This document shows positions 9,294 to 18,499 of a DNA stretch of 64,000 nucleotides, piece after piece. The notes beneath the pieces were generated by a model. The model searched no databases. It saw only the letters and a list, made by a program, of their open reading frames with translations, and was not told the DNA's origin. Location of the stretch: positions 2,375,501-2,439,500 of the forward strand of contig NZ_CP128494.1 of the NCBI RefSeq assembly GCF_030369615.1, read 5' to 3'. Position 1 is the first letter of the stretch; each line of letters opens with the position of its first letter. The position numbers were made by a program, and so were the translations under genes. The stretch is from Geobacillus stearothermophilus ATCC 12980 (GTDB taxonomy: Bacteria > Bacillota > Bacilli > Bacillales > Anoxybacillaceae).

Positions 9294-10166
9294 TCAACCG
9301 TTCTGCCCGCTTTCGTAAAAATACACGCCAGTGCACACCGTCTCCGCCGGCCCGGTCATGCGTACACGCCCGTCATGCCCCCAGACGATGCGCAAATCGC
9401 CGCCGGCCAAATGGACGACCGTTTCCACTCCGCGCGCCGTTTTGCCGTTCAACACCGAAGCGACGACGGCCGCGCACGCTCCGGTTCCACACGCCTGCGT
9501 CACGCCGGAGCCGCGCTCCCAGACGCGGAAATGAAGCTCGCGTTCATTGACGACTTCGACAAACTCGACGTTCACCCCTTCCGGAAAGCGCGGATCTTTC
9601 TCGACAAGCGGGCCGAGCGTCGTCACCGGCGCTTCGTCAATGTCCTCGACATAAAAAATGACGTGCGGGTTTCCCATCGAAACGGCGGTAATCGTATATT
9701 CGCGCCCGTTTACCACAAACGGCTCGGCGACCACCTGCGCCGCTTCCGGCCCGGCCATCGGAATAGCGCTCCGCGCGAGGCGCGGTTCGCCCATATCGAC
9801 GGTCACGCTCGCTACCTTGCCGTTTTGGACAGCGACTTCCGCCTCGACAAGCCCGGAGAGCGTTTCAATCAAAAACGAGCGGCCGCGGACGAGGCCGTGC
9901 TCATACGCATATTTTGCCACGCAGCGCAAGCCGTTCCCGCAGTTTTTCCCTTCCGAGCCGTCGCTGTTAAAGATGCGCATTTTCACCGGCGCCTCATCGG
10001 ACGGGCAAATGAGGATCAAGCCATCCGAACCGATGCCAGTGTTGACATCCGACACGCGGCGGGCGATCGCCGGCAACTCGTCTTCCGGCAACGTTTCCCG
10101 AAACAAATCGACGTAAATATAACTATTTCCTAACCCATGCATTTTCGCAAACGAAAACGATCGCAC
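9294..10166 (-). CDS. dapF: Diaminopimelate epimerase
   Basis: About 290 residues. It interconverts LL- and meso-diaminopimelate for lysine and peptidoglycan synthesis. Both catalytic cysteines are visible: [18 protein letters not shown] near 80 and [14 protein letters not shown] near 225, and the N-terminus [20 protein letters not shown] is the family hallmark. I place the start at a GTG with GGGAGGG 6 bases upstream; the open frame extends 45 codons further without support. Followed by yutM on the same strand. Confidence 0.93.
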   Translation of the reverse strand: MRSFSFAKMHGLGNSYIYVDLFRETLPEDELPAIARRVSDVNTGIGSDGLILICPSDEAPVKMRIFNSDGSEGKNCGNGLRCVAKYAYEHGLVRGRSFLIETLSGLVEAEVAVQNGKVASVTVDMGEPRLARSAIPMAGPEAAQVVAEPFVVNGREYTITAVSMGNPHVIFYVEDIDEAPVTTLGPLVEKDPRFPEGVNVEFVEVVNERELHFRVWERGSGVTQACGTGACAAVVASVLNGKTARGVETVVHLAGGDLRIVWGHDGRVRMTGPAETVCTGVYFYESGQNG

Positions 10167-10262
10167 GATATGCCCTCCCAAAAAATTTTTCACCTTTTGC
10201 GTATATTGAATCCTTTGTGTGGACAAAATGGGAATATCCCCCGTTTTTTCATATACATTGAA

Positions 10263-10294
10263 GAGGATGCCGCTTGTAGGCATCCTCCTTTTTT
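10263..10294 (+). terminator. Hairpin with T-run upstream of dapF
   Basis: GAGGATGCC, a 7-base loop and GGCATCCTC are followed on the plus strand by CTTTTTT. Both neighbours are read from the minus strand, where the hairpin follows the yuzB stop but the T-tract is poor (TTCAATGTAT). It may end yuzB weakly, or antisense transcripts. Confidence 0.55.
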
Positions 10295-10297
10295 CAG

Positions 10298-10537
10298 TCA
10301 AAACATCGGATTTTCTTCCAAATGTTTATAAATATTTTCCACCAGCTGCTCCGGCGTCTCACCGCTGACAAATTCGCCGTTGACGAGCGCAAACAACGTT
10401 TCCGCACAACGCGTGCAATAGCTTAAGCAGCTGTATTCGATGATGTCCAAATTCGGGTCTTTTTCAAGCATTTCCATTGCTTTGTACGACCCGCTCGCCA
10501 AGTTGCTGATGCAAAATTCTATGACCGGCAAAATCAT
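10298..10537 (-). CDS. yuzB: YuzB-like protein (DUF1450)
   Basis: A 79-residue protein [20 protein letters not shown] ... HLEENPMF, very close to B. subtilis YuzB in length and in the ENPMF end. It contains CISN near residue 9 and [11 protein letters not shown] (three Cys) near 37, suggesting a thioredoxin-like or metal-binding fold; function unknown. The start is the ATG with AGGTGAACAGG upstream; the frame is open 22 codons further without a site. Confidence 0.85.
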   Translation of the reverse strand: MILPVIEFCISNLASGSYKAMEMLEKDPNLDIIEYSCLSYCTRCAETLFALVNGEFVSGETPEQLVENIYKHLEENPMF

Positions 10538-10861
10538 CGCCTGTTCACCTTCCTGCTTCCCATCGTAGCCGTTTTGCGGCGCGGCGTCAACGGACATGCT
10601 CACGAGAAGGGCGCGGAAAAAGAGCGTCCCTCCAGTTTGAGAAAATCAAAAGCGCTGGCGCAAGGTTTCTCAAGTTGAGAAAAGGCGCAAGCGACGGCAT
10701 GACGCTGAACGCACGACGCCGACCGCCGACAGGGAAGCCGCCATGCCGCTTCGGTTGAGCGCTCTCAGCGCCAAACGATGCGGTTTGTCAGCTTATGCGC
10801 CTCCAAGGCGGCCGTCCAGAAAAATTGTTGTTCTTTTGTCACAATTTCGCTATACTTTTTT

Positions 10862-11149
10862 ATGTTTTGGCATTGGCGGCTTACGAAACTGGACACAAGC
10901 CTGCCGCATTCGCCAAGCGCCCAGCTCGCCGAAGCGCAGGCGGAGCAAATCGTCCAAGTGCTGCAAAAACGGTGGAACGGCGAAGAGCCGCCGAGCGAAT
11001 TCCCGCCGATCAAGCTGAAAGGCATTCTCGGCTCACTCGGCAAAAAACACGGCTTCGGCCTCGTCGCGGACCGCCCGCTCACCGGACGCGTGCCGCGCCT
11101 GTTAAAGTCAGGCATTTTGTGGATGTACAAGTACCATCATGGGTATTAA
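10862..11149 (+). pseudogene. yutJ: Remnant of yutJ, an NDH-2-like NADH dehydrogenase
   Basis: The last 75 or so codons read SAQLAEAQAEQIVQVLQKRW ... GILGSLGKKHGFGLV ... GRVPRLLKSGILWMYKYHHGY, the C-terminal signature of NDH-2 type dehydrogenases (AQLA.AQ helix; SLGKK.G; GR....LK). The body of about 270 residues with both Rossmann folds is gone. Just upstream, in another frame, the DNA reads FGIGGLRNW, which resembles the N-terminal GxGGL dinucleotide fold, and a promoter (TTGTTC, 17 bases, TATACT) is still present. So this looks like the two ends of yutJ joined by an internal deletion. The position, between yuzB and yuzD, is that of yutJ in B. subtilis. Confidence 0.65.
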
Positions 11150-11248
11150 CCTGCTGAGCAGGCGGCCGCTTTGGCTTCCTGTTCATTCACGCCAACAAAA
11201 GCGGCGGAGGACTCCCCGCCTCCTCTTTAGATGGCGTTCACCTGCCGC

Positions 11249-11578
11249 TTACGATGAGCGGTAGCCGTATTTCTCCATTTCCGCATAAATCGACTTCAGC
11301 CGCGGATTGCCTTCGGCCACGACTTCCCCTTCCACGACCACGACAGGGTACACCCAATCTTCCTCAACGATCGTCTGCGCCAGTTTCCGCTTTGCCTCAT
11401 CGTCAGCGGGCGGCGCGAAAATGTCGACGTACGTCATCACAAACGGCTGGTCGGGATATTTGCGGCGCAACGCAGCCTCGAGCCACTCATACGTTTCCTT
11501 CGACGACGGCAGCTGCACGCACGACGGACAAATGATGTCGGCCCCGTACACACAAATTTCAACCGGCTTGAATGTCAT
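11249..11578 (-). CDS. yuzD: YuzD family thioredoxin-like protein (DUF1462)
   Basis: A 109-residue protein beginning MTFKPVEICVYGADIICPSC, with a Cys pair (CPSC) after the first strand, as in the YuzD/DUF1462 thioredoxin-fold family. Function unknown; the neighbourhood of NifU-, IscA- and NDH-type genes hints at Fe-S or redox work. I chose the ATG of MTFKPV since AAAGG is 9 bases upstream; the earlier ATG is directly next to it. It diverges from yutI. Confidence 0.82.
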   Translation of the reverse strand: MTFKPVEICVYGADIICPSCVQLPSSKETYEWLEAALRRKYPDQPFVMTYVDIFAPPADDEAKRKLAQTIVEEDWVYPVVVVEGEVVAEGNPRLKSIYAEMEKYGYRSS

Positions 11579-11662
11579 CGTTGTCATCCTTTGCGAAAAC
11601 AAAATTTATCATTAGATTTTTTCCGCTACCATGATTATAATAAAAAATAGGGAAAGGAGTCG

Positions 11663-11905
11663 ATGAAAATGACGGATCAAGAAATCAAAGAACAAGTACA
11701 AGAAGTTTTAGATAAACTCCGTCCGTTCCTGCTTCGCGACGGCGGCGACTGCGAACTTGTCGATGTCGAAGACGGCGTTGTCAAACTCCGTCTCCTTGGC
11801 GCATGCGGCAGCTGCCCGAGCTCGACGATCACGCTGAAAGCGGGGATCGAACGCGCCTTGTTTGAAGAAGTGCCGGGCGTCGTTGAAGTGGAACAAGTGT
11901 TTTAA
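11663..11905 (+). CDS. yutI: NifU C-terminal-domain iron-sulfur scaffold/carrier
   Basis: An 80-residue Nfu-type protein. The only cysteines lie in ACGSCPSS (C-x2-C) near residue 48, the cluster-binding motif that bridges an Fe4S4 cluster between two monomers; [20 protein letters not shown] is also typical. It delivers Fe-S clusters, probably working with the suf system found at 34-39 kb. GGAAAGGAG precedes the ATG. A strong terminator follows at once, so it is monocistronic. Confidence 0.92.
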   Translation: MKMTDQEIKEQVQEVLDKLRPFLLRDGGDCELVDVEDGVVKLRLLGACGSCPSSTITLKAGIERALFEEVPGVVEVEQVF

Positions 11906-11907
11906 TG

Positions 11908-11943
11908 AAAAATCCGAACAGCGACCGCTGTTCGGATTTTTTT
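11908..11943. terminator. Bidirectional terminator of yutI and thrB
   Basis: AAAATCCGAACAGC, loop GACC, GCTGTTCGGATTTTTTT: a near-perfect 14-15 base stem with A and T tracts on both sides, between two convergent genes. Confidence 0.9.
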
Positions 11944-12006
11944 GTCGCCGGCGGGCGGACACCGTCCGCTTCCGGACGACCCCGAAAACCGGACTGCCGC
12001 TGGCGG

Positions 12007-12921
12007 TCAAGCTTCAAGCGCCAGCTTGTAGACGCGGCTGCCGCGCGGCTCGACGGAAAGACGCGCGATGTCGCACGTCGGAAAATGCGGGCGCAGCTGG
12101 TGCGCCAACCGCTCTCCTTGACCCGGTTCGGCAAAGACGAGCACTGTCGGCCCCGCCCCGCTCAGCGCCGCGCCGATCGCTCCGTATTCCTCGGCAAGCG
12201 TCTCGGCCCGCGCCAGCTCCGGAACGAGCGGTTTCCGGTACGGCTGGTGGAACAAATCGGCCGCCATCATCCGGCCGGCGAGCTTCCAGTTTTTCGTGAG
12301 CAAGGCGGCGACAAGGACGTTGCTGACGGCGCTTGCCTCGACGGCGCGCGCCCGCGGCCATTGGGCCGGCAGCTGTCCGCGCGCTTTTTTCGTTTCCAGT
12401 TCATAACCGGGGATAATGGCGACGATCTCCACATCAAATTCCGGCACACGGACGACATCCACCCCCGCTTCGCGGCAGCAGCCGATGACCAGCCCCCCGT
12501 ACAGCGAGGCGCCGACATTGTCGGGATGCCCTTCATAGCGGGCCGCCCATTCCATCTTTTGTTCGCGCGACAGGCCTAGCTCGAGCAGCGCATCGGCGAG
12601 CTCCACGCCGGCGACGACCGCCGCTGCGCTGCTACCTAGCCCGCGCGTAAACGGAATGTCGCTGTACACATCGACCGCGCAGCTCGGCAGCCGCCGGCCG
12701 TGCGCGTCCGCCACCTTGTCCGCCACCTCGTACACCAAATTGTCCGTCCCGCGCGGAATGCCGCTGACTTCCGGTGTTTTGGGCGCAAACGACCACGCTT
12801 CCGCCAAGCGAACATCAAGCGTCAAGTAACGGTTGACGGCGAGCCCGATCGAGTCAAAGCCGGGCCCTAAGTTCGCCGTGCTGCCCGGCACGATGATTTT
12901 CAACATCTCGTCTTCTTTCAT
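12007..12921 (-). CDS. thrB: Homoserine kinase
   Basis: A 304-residue GHMP kinase that phosphorylates homoserine, the fourth step from aspartate to threonine. ATP-binding [16 protein letters not shown] lies near residue 90, and the C-terminal [11 protein letters not shown] glycine loop near 255. The ATG (MKEDEMLK) overlaps the thrC stop codon as ATGA, so translation is coupled. Last gene of hom-thrC-thrB, ended by the shared hairpin with yutI. Confidence 0.94.
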   Translation of the reverse strand: MKEDEMLKIIVPGSTANLGPGFDSIGLAVNRYLTLDVRLAEAWSFAPKTPEVSGIPRGTDNLVYEVADKVADAHGRRLPSCAVDVYSDIPFTRGLGSSAAAVVAGVELADALLELGLSREQKMEWAARYEGHPDNVGASLYGGLVIGCCREAGVDVVRVPEFDVEIVAIIPGYELETKKARGQLPAQWPRARAVEASAVSNVLVAALLTKNWKLAGRMMAADLFHQPYRKPLVPELARAETLAEEYGAIGAALSGAGPTVLVFAEPGQGERLAHQLRPHFPTCDIARLSVEPRGSRVYKLALEA

Positions 12922-13979
12922 GTGCGGACAACCCCTTGCAAACGCTCCAAGACAGCTCGTTCATCATTCGGCAGCACGACCGGCTCAATCGCCGCCGTCT
13001 CCAAGGCGATGGCCGGGTCTTTCAAGCCGTTGCCGGTCAAAACCGCTACGACGAGGCTGCCGCGTTCGATTTCGTTCCGTTCGCGCTGTTTGATGACCCC
13101 GGCGATGGCCGCGCATGATGCCGGCTCGGCAAAAATGCCTTCCGTCCGGGCGAGCCGCTTGTAGGCGGCCAAAATTTCGGCATCGCTCACCTCATCGATT
13201 TTTCCGCGCGATTCGTTGGCGGCCTCGACCGCTTTTTCCCAGCTCGCCGGATTGCCGATGCGGATCGCCGTCGCCACCGTTTCCGGCTGTTCAATCACCC
13301 GGTTGCGGACGATCGCTGCCGCTCCTTCCGCTTCAAAGCCGCGCATTTGCGGCAACCCGGTCCCTTTGGCCGCATGGTACTCCTTAAACCCTTTCCAATA
13401 GGCGGTGATGTTGCCGGCGTTGCCGACCGGAATGGCGAGCACGTCCGGGGCGCGGCCAAGCTGGTCGCACACTTCGAACGCCGCCGTTTTCTGTCCTTCG
13501 ATCCGGTGCGGATTGACCGAGTTGACAAGCGTAATCGGCGCCGTTTCGCTCAGGCGGCGCACCATTTTCAGCGCCTCGTCAAAGTTGCCGTCAATCGCGA
13601 AAATCTCCGCGCCGTACATCGCCGCTTGCGCCAGTTTGCCAAGCGCGATTTTCCCGTTCGGCACAACGACGAGGCAACGCATGCCGGCGCGCGCCGCATA
13701 GGCGGCCGCCGACGCCGACGTGTTGCCAGTTGACGCGCAAATGATCGTATGGCTTCCTTCCTCTTTCGCTTTCGCCACCGCCATCACCATGCCGCGGTCT
13801 TTAAACGAACCGGTTGGGTTCGCCCCTTCAACCTTGACATACAAGGTGATCCCAAGCTCTTCCGACAGACGCGGCAGCGGAATGAGCGGCGTGTTCCCTT
13901 CGCAAAGTGACAGCCTCGGCGTCGCCGCCGTAAGCGGCAAAAACTCGCCATAGGCGTCAAGCAGGCCGTTCCATGCCAT
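12918..13979 (-). CDS. thrC: Threonine synthase
   Basis: A 353-residue PLP enzyme of the short threonine synthase type (same length as B. subtilis ThrC). The Schiff-base lysine is in [11 protein letters not shown] near residue 57; [17 protein letters not shown] and [13 protein letters not shown] are the phosphate-binding and cofactor loops. It converts O-phosphohomoserine to threonine. Its ATG overlaps the hom stop by one base (TAATG) and its stop overlaps thrB, so the three genes are tightly coupled. Confidence 0.95.
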   Translation of the reverse strand: MAWNGLLDAYGEFLPLTAATPRLSLCEGNTPLIPLPRLSEELGITLYVKVEGANPTGSFKDRGMVMAVAKAKEEGSHTIICASTGNTSASAAAYAARAGMRCLVVVPNGKIALGKLAQAAMYGAEIFAIDGNFDEALKMVRRLSETAPITLVNSVNPHRIEGQKTAAFEVCDQLGRAPDVLAIPVGNAGNITAYWKGFKEYHAAKGTGLPQMRGFEAEGAAAIVRNRVIEQPETVATAIRIGNPASWEKAVEAANESRGKIDEVSDAEILAAYKRLARTEGIFAEPASCAAIAGVIKQRERNEIERGSLVVAVLTGNGLKDPAIALETAAIEPVVLPNDERAVLERLQGVVRT

Positions 13980-15277
13980 TACCGTTTCTCCCCTTCCACC
14001 CGATACGAACTTTGGACGCGCTCGACGATTTCCAAATCGCCCAGCTGCTGCAAAATGTCTTCGTAGTCTTGCTGCGAGGCGTCATGCGTCACGATCACGA
14101 TTTCCGCCAGACCGTTTTCTTTCAGCGGCAGCTGCAAAATTTTCTCAAAGCTCACCCCGCGCTGCGAAAACAGCGTCGTAATTTTCGTAAATGCACCGAC
14201 TTGGTCTTTCACATGAATGCGCAAAAAGTATTTTGAGAAAATTTCCGCTGGCGCTTTCAATTGCTTTTCATATTGCGGGGCGACCGCGGAATGGCCGTTG
14301 ACGCCAAGGCGCATGTTTTTCATCACCGCGACCAGATCGGAGACAACGGCTGTCGCCGTCGGCAGGCTGCCCGCCCCCGGCCCGTAAAACATCGTCTCCC
14401 CGACCGCTTCGCCATACACATAGACGGCGTTGTATTCGTTATGCACCGACGCAAGCGGGTGCGAATCCGGCAAAAACGTCGGCTGGACGCTCACTTCGAC
14501 CTTCTGCCCGTCGCGCTGGGCGATGCCGATCAATTTCATCGTGTAGCCAAGCCGCTTCCCGTAGTTCAAGTCTTCCTCGGTCACTTCGGTGATTCCCTTC
14601 ACTTGCACATCGTCCAAGTCGATGTCCATCGAAAAGCCGAGGCGGGCCAAAATCGCCATTTTTCGCGCCGCATCGAGCCCTTCCACGTCTGACGTCGGAT
14701 CGGCCTCGGCGAACCCGAGCGCCTGCGCTTCCGCCAGCACGGCTTCATACGAAGCGCCGTTTTGCGACATTTTCGTCAAAATGTAGTTCGTCGTTCCGTT
14801 CACGATGCCCATGAGCTTGGTGATCCGGTCGGACGCCAAGCCGTCGACCAGGCTGCGCAAAATCGGAATGCCGCCGGCGACGCTCGCTTCATAAAACAAA
14901 TCGCAACGGTGCTCCGCCGCCACCCGAAGCAGCTCTGAACCGTAGACAGCCATTAAATCTTTGTTCGCGGTCACCACGTGCTTCCCTTGGCGGAGCGCCC
15001 GCAACAGCCACTCTTTCGTCTCCTCGACGCCGCCCATCACCTCGATGATGACATTGATGTCCGGATCGTCGATCACGTCGGCGGCGCTTGTCGTCAATAA
15101 TGCGGGGTCGACGGCGACATCGCGCGGCTTATGTACGTCCCGGACGAGGATTTTTTTCACCTTCACCGGACAGCCGACTTGGTGCATCAATTTTTCCTGG
15201 TGGTTTTCGATAATTTTCACCACGCCGCTCCCGACCGTTCCTAGTCCTAACAATCCGACCAAAATTGGTTTTTCCAT
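13979..15277 (-). CDS. hom: Homoserine dehydrogenase with ACT domain
   Basis: A 432-residue enzyme in three parts: NAD(P)-binding [18 protein letters not shown] at the N-terminus, a catalytic domain with [14 protein letters not shown] and [14 protein letters not shown] (substrate and active-site Lys region, residues 165-215), and a C-terminal ACT domain ([21 protein letters not shown], from about 350) for feedback by threonine. It reduces aspartate semialdehyde to homoserine. First gene of the operon; promoter and direct-repeat operator lie just upstream (separate entry). Confidence 0.95.
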   Translation of the reverse strand: MEKPILVGLLGLGTVGSGVVKIIENHQEKLMHQVGCPVKVKKILVRDVHKPRDVAVDPALLTTSAADVIDDPDINVIIEVMGGVEETKEWLLRALRQGKHVVTANKDLMAVYGSELLRVAAEHRCDLFYEASVAGGIPILRSLVDGLASDRITKLMGIVNGTTNYILTKMSQNGASYEAVLAEAQALGFAEADPTSDVEGLDAARKMAILARLGFSMDIDLDDVQVKGITEVTEEDLNYGKRLGYTMKLIGIAQRDGQKVEVSVQPTFLPDSHPLASVHNEYNAVYVYGEAVGETMFYGPGAGSLPTATAVVSDLVAVMKNMRLGVNGHSAVAPQYEKQLKAPAEIFSKYFLRIHVKDQVGAFTKITTLFSQRGVSFEKILQLPLKENGLAEIVIVTHDASQQDYEDILQQLGDLEIVERVQSSYRVEGEKR

Positions 15278-15303
15278 GATTCCCGCTCCTTCTGTTTACG
15301 TAC

Positions 15304-15360
15304 AGTAGACATTTGTATTTTTATAGTAGACATTATAAAAGACGATCAGCCATTTGGCAA
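15304..15360 (-). promoter_or_regulatory. hom-thrC-thrB promoter with direct-repeat operator
   Basis: On the minus strand TTGCCA and a perfect TATAAT are separated by 17 bases (15360 to 15332). The decamer AATGTCTACT occurs twice, 21 bases apart (two helical turns): one copy overlaps the -10 box and the other lies just downstream, at 15325-15334 and 15304-15313. This is a textbook position for a repressor; a threonine-responsive ThrR-type regulator is one candidate. Confidence 0.75.
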
Positions 15361-15369
15361 TGAAAAGTT

Positions 15370-16344
15370 TTACGACAGCTCGTTCACCGGGGTCAACGGC
15401 GACCGGCCTTCCAAGACAGCGATGATGTTGTCGCGCGCCAACGTCATCATCGCTCGCCGCGTTTCGTATGTGGCGCTGCCGATATGCGGCAACGCCACAA
15501 CGTTCGGAAGCGACAGAAGCGGATGATCGGCGGCGACCGGCTCTTTCTCAAACACATCGAGCCCGGCAGCGGCGATCTCCCCTGCGACAAGCGCCTCATA
15601 AAGCGCCTGTTCATCAACGACCGCGCCGCGCGCCGCATTAATGAAAATCGCCGATGTTTTCATTTGCCGAAACGCCTCGCGGTTGAACAAATGGCGCGTC
15701 TCGCGGGTCAGCGGCGTCAAGCAGACGACAAAATCGCTCTCGGCAAGCAAATCGGCGAACGGGCGGTAGACGGCGCCCAGCTTCTCTTCCGCCTCCGGAC
15801 GGCGCGAGCGGTTGTAATACAACACATCCATGTCAAACCCTTTCGCCCGCTTCGCCACCGCCTGCCCGATGTTGCCCATGCCGACGATGCCGATCGTTTT
15901 ATGATGGACATCGGCGCCCGCCAGCAAAAACGGGCTCCAGCTTTTCCATTTTCCTTCTTTCAAAAATTCGGCTGCTTCGACAAGGCGGCGGGCAGTGGCG
16001 AGCAGCAAAGCAAACGTCAAATCAGCCGTCGTATCGGTCAGCACATCCGGCGTGTTGCACACAAGAACGCCGCGCTTCGTTGCCGCCGGCACGTCAATGT
16101 TGTCATAGCCGACGCCCATGTTGGCGACGACTTTAAGCCCTGAACCGGCCGCCAGCACGTCCTCGTCGATCGGGTCGGACACCATCGGCAAAAGGGCCGC
16201 CGCCTTTTTCGCCTCTTCCACCAACACCTCGTGCGGCACAGCCACGTCCTCATGCGGCCACATGCCGACCTCGGCGACGGCGGCGAGCGGGGCGATCACC
16301 TCCTCCGGCAGCTTTCGCGTCACAAAGACGTACGGTTTCGTCAT
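15370..16344 (-). CDS. D-2-hydroxyacid dehydrogenase (glyoxylate/hydroxypyruvate reductase type)
   Basis: A 324-residue NAD(P)-dependent dehydrogenase. NAD-binding GIVGMGNIGQAVAKRAKGF lies near residue 150, the substrate-binding Arg in NAARGAVVDE near 235, Glu in DVFEKEPV near 263 and the catalytic His in ALPHIGSAT near 285, the complete Arg-Glu-His set. Sequence style is that of the GyaR/GhrB subgroup (reduction of glyoxylate, hydroxypyruvate or 2-ketogluconate). GGAGGGCTGTTTC precedes the ATG; a longer open frame upstream is not supported. Separate from the thr operon, which has its own promoter. Confidence 0.88.
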   Translation of the reverse strand: MTKPYVFVTRKLPEEVIAPLAAVAEVGMWPHEDVAVPHEVLVEEAKKAAALLPMVSDPIDEDVLAAGSGLKVVANMGVGYDNIDVPAATKRGVLVCNTPDVLTDTTADLTFALLLATARRLVEAAEFLKEGKWKSWSPFLLAGADVHHKTIGIVGMGNIGQAVAKRAKGFDMDVLYYNRSRRPEAEEKLGAVYRPFADLLAESDFVVCLTPLTRETRHLFNREAFRQMKTSAIFINAARGAVVDEQALYEALVAGEIAAAGLDVFEKEPVAADHPLLSLPNVVALPHIGSATYETRRAMMTLARDNIIAVLEGRSPLTPVNELS

Positions 16345-16510
16345 GAAACAGCCCTCCATCTCATTTTTTCTAAATCTTATCACAACTCCAGCTGAAAAAA
16401 ACGGGAAGTTGTCCGTTCCGGTGGTTCGGAAAAGTCGGCACTCGTTCGTTGCGGACAAAAACGAAGACCCCCTGTCACGGAAAGAAAACAGGCCCCCATT
16501 CGCTTCGGCT

Positions 16511-16555
16511 GAAAAAAAACAGGGTGTTTCCTTTCTATAAAAAGGAAAATCACCC
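16511..16555 (-). terminator. Second terminator in the yutH-dehydrogenase gap
   Basis: GGGTG..TTTCCTTT pairs with AAAGGAAA.CACCC around a 6-base loop and is followed on the minus strand by TGTTTTTTTTC. It stands in series with the yutH terminator about 20 bases upstream. Confidence 0.75.
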
Positions 16556-16571
16556 AGACCTGCTTCAGCTG

Positions 16572-16593
16572 AAAAAACGGGAAGTTTCTTCCC
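16572..16593 (-). terminator. Terminator of yutH
   Basis: GGGAAG, loop AAA, CTTCCC and then GTTTTTT on the minus strand, starting 3 bases past the yutH stop codon. Confidence 0.8.
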
Positions 16594-16595
16594 CC

Positions 16596-17600
16596 TCATG
16601 GCGCCGGCGGCAGCCATTCAACGGCCGGCAGCCGGATATGGTTGGCGATGCCGGCGATCTCAGCAAATGACGCCAAAAACTGCTCATACTCGCGCGATGC
16701 GTCAAGCAACTGCCGCAGCGCCCGTTCCTGCCTCGCCTGCTCTTCGCGGTCCGCCGTCGTATAATACGCCTCGATGCATTCAAAATACGGAAGCGGAAAC
16801 AGCAGGCGCGCATAAACCAGCCGCCAGGCAAACGACGACAGCGGCGCCAAATGACCGTAATCTTGGAAGAACTGCCGCACTGCCCGTTGACAGCCTAGCC
16901 CACGCTTGTTGTACAAATGGCGCACCCATTCCGCCAAATCGCGGGCGCAATGGTCGTACACCCAATCGAGCGGCAGCTTCGCCTCCGTTCCTTCGACCCA
17001 GCCGGCTTGCGGCAGGCGCTCATGACAAAACGCCGCATAATCGACGCGCAGCGGTTCGTCGTCGAGCTCTGTGTCAGCCACATATTGCACGGCGTTTTCC
17101 GCCAATCCTAAATAGTACGGGAACGATTCAAGAAACAGGCGGTCAAACGGCGATGCCGGCCCCGCTGCCATCATGTTCGCCCAAAACGCCTCCATTTGGT
17201 CGATTCGCTTCGCCCACAGTTCGCGCCATTGGCCGATGCGCCGGCAGGATGTGATCGGCAGCGGGCAAGAGCGCCCGTATTCATGCATGAGCGCCAGTTC
17301 GCGGCCGAGCGAACGAAGGCGGGCGGCCGGAAGCGGCGCGCGGAGGAGGACGAACGGCTGGCCTTGGCAGGGGGCAATATACGTCCCATGTTTCGTTTTG
17401 ACCAGCTCCCCGACGCCGTCCACCCCTTTCGCCCGCAAATAGCGGCTCATTTGCTGACGCTCTTCCAGCTCCGCCTCGCTCCGCCCATCCGCCGGCACGA
17501 TGAGAAACCGCTCTTGTTTATGCCAAACGACCGTAGACGCTCCCCGCTGTTCCATCCGTCCGACGCGCATGTCATATTGCTCATATACCCATGTTTCCAT
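16596..17600 (-). CDS. yutH: Spore coat-associated YutH, CotS/kinase-like family
   Basis: A 334-residue protein of the CotS/YutH group, which has an aminoglycoside-phosphotransferase (kinase-like) fold: the region LPLDWVYDHCARDLAEWVRH near 205 is where the catalytic loop lies in the family, although a canonical HGD is replaced by VYDHC, so activity is doubtful. Known relatives are spore coat constituents made under mother-cell sigma factors. AAAGGAGGAG precedes the ATG, 5 bases away. Upstream on the minus strand there is CATATATAA, a possible sigma-E/K -10 element, but I could not find a convincing -35. Confidence 0.82.
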   Translation of the reverse strand: METWVYEQYDMRVGRMEQRGASTVVWHKQERFLIVPADGRSEAELEERQQMSRYLRAKGVDGVGELVKTKHGTYIAPCQGQPFVLLRAPLPAARLRSLGRELALMHEYGRSCPLPITSCRRIGQWRELWAKRIDQMEAFWANMMAAGPASPFDRLFLESFPYYLGLAENAVQYVADTELDDEPLRVDYAAFCHERLPQAGWVEGTEAKLPLDWVYDHCARDLAEWVRHLYNKRGLGCQRAVRQFFQDYGHLAPLSSFAWRLVYARLLFPLPYFECIEAYYTTADREEQARQERALRQLLDASREYEQFLASFAEIAGIANHIRLPAVEWLPPAP

Positions 17601-17856
17601 GGCCGCTCCTCCTTTGTCTTTTTGGCTTGCATTCTTCCTCCCTCCATGTCGTCGCCGCCCCGATGCCGCCCGGACGGGAACGGACTTTTGCGCGCTGATT
17701 CCCGGGCCCATAGCCGCGGCAAGGGCAGCTATTGTTTATATATGACAGCAGGCGTCAAAAAAACCGATGAGCATTTTTCTTTATACGAAGGATACATTCA
17801 TGGCATGATAACGTATATATAACAAACGACTTTTTCAAAAGAATGGGTGACAAACC

Positions 17857-18354
17857 ATGACCAAACCGGATATGAACAACCTTGAACAAACCGCCCGCCG
17901 ATGGCTCGAGGAGCGGGGGGTGACGGTGGAAAAAATTGCGGAGCTTGTTTATTATTTGCAATCGAAATACCATCCGGATTTAACGATGGACGAATGCATT
18001 GAAAACGTCAACCGCGTCATCTCGAAACGCGAAGTGCAAAACGCGATTTTGACCGGCATCCAGCTCGACAAGCTCGCCGAGGACGGTCGGCTTGACGAGC
18101 CGCTGCAATCCATCATCCGCCGCGATGAAGGGTTGTACGGGGTGGACGAAATTTTGGCCCTTTCGATCGTCAACGTGTACGGATCGATCGGGTTTACGAA
18201 CTACGGTTATATCGACAAACAAAAACCGGGCATTTTGCAATATTTAAATGACAAATCAACCGGCAAATGCAACACGTTTTTGGACGACATCGTCGGCGCC
18301 ATCGCCGCGGCGGCATCCAGCCGCCTCGCGCATCGAGCCGCCAACACCGAGTGA
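17857..18354 (+). CDS. yutG: PgpA-like phosphatidylglycerophosphatase domain protein YutG
   Basis: A 165-residue soluble protein of the YutG/PgpA-domain family. Features are ARRWLEERGVTVEKIAELVYYLQ at the start, then DEILALSIVNVYGSIGFTNYGYIDK near 100 and LDDIVGAIAAAASSR with the conserved Asp pair near the end. Gram-negative PgpA makes phosphatidylglycerol from its phosphate; these shorter Firmicutes relatives lack membrane helices, so the substrate is inferred. GGGTGA precedes the ATG by 6 bases. Diverges from yutH. Confidence 0.85.
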   Translation: MTKPDMNNLEQTARRWLEERGVTVEKIAELVYYLQSKYHPDLTMDECIENVNRVISKREVQNAILTGIQLDKLAEDGRLDEPLQSIIRRDEGLYGVDEILALSIVNVYGSIGFTNYGYIDKQKPGILQYLNDKSTGKCNTFLDDIVGAIAAAASSRLAHRAANTE

Positions 18355-18461
18355 GCGGCGGCGCGAAGCATCCATGCAAAAGACGAAATAGCAGCACCCC
18401 TCAAGCCAAACACGATTTGTTGGTTCGCATCGATGGCTTTGTTGCTGCACCCGGTCATGAG

Positions 18462-18491
18462 AAAGGGTGCCCCGAGCCTTTCGGGACACCC
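18462..18491 (-). terminator. Terminator of yutF
   Basis: GGGTGTCCCGA pairs with TCGGGGCACCC (one mismatch) and is followed on the minus strand by TTTCTC, just past the yutF stop codon. Confidence 0.65.
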
Positions 18492-18499
18492 CTCTTGCT

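Noticed and set aside
17715-17760. CATATATAA upstream of yutH as a sigma-E or sigma-K promoter
   Set aside because: The -10-like box is suggestive, but no acceptable -35 lies 13-16 bases upstream.
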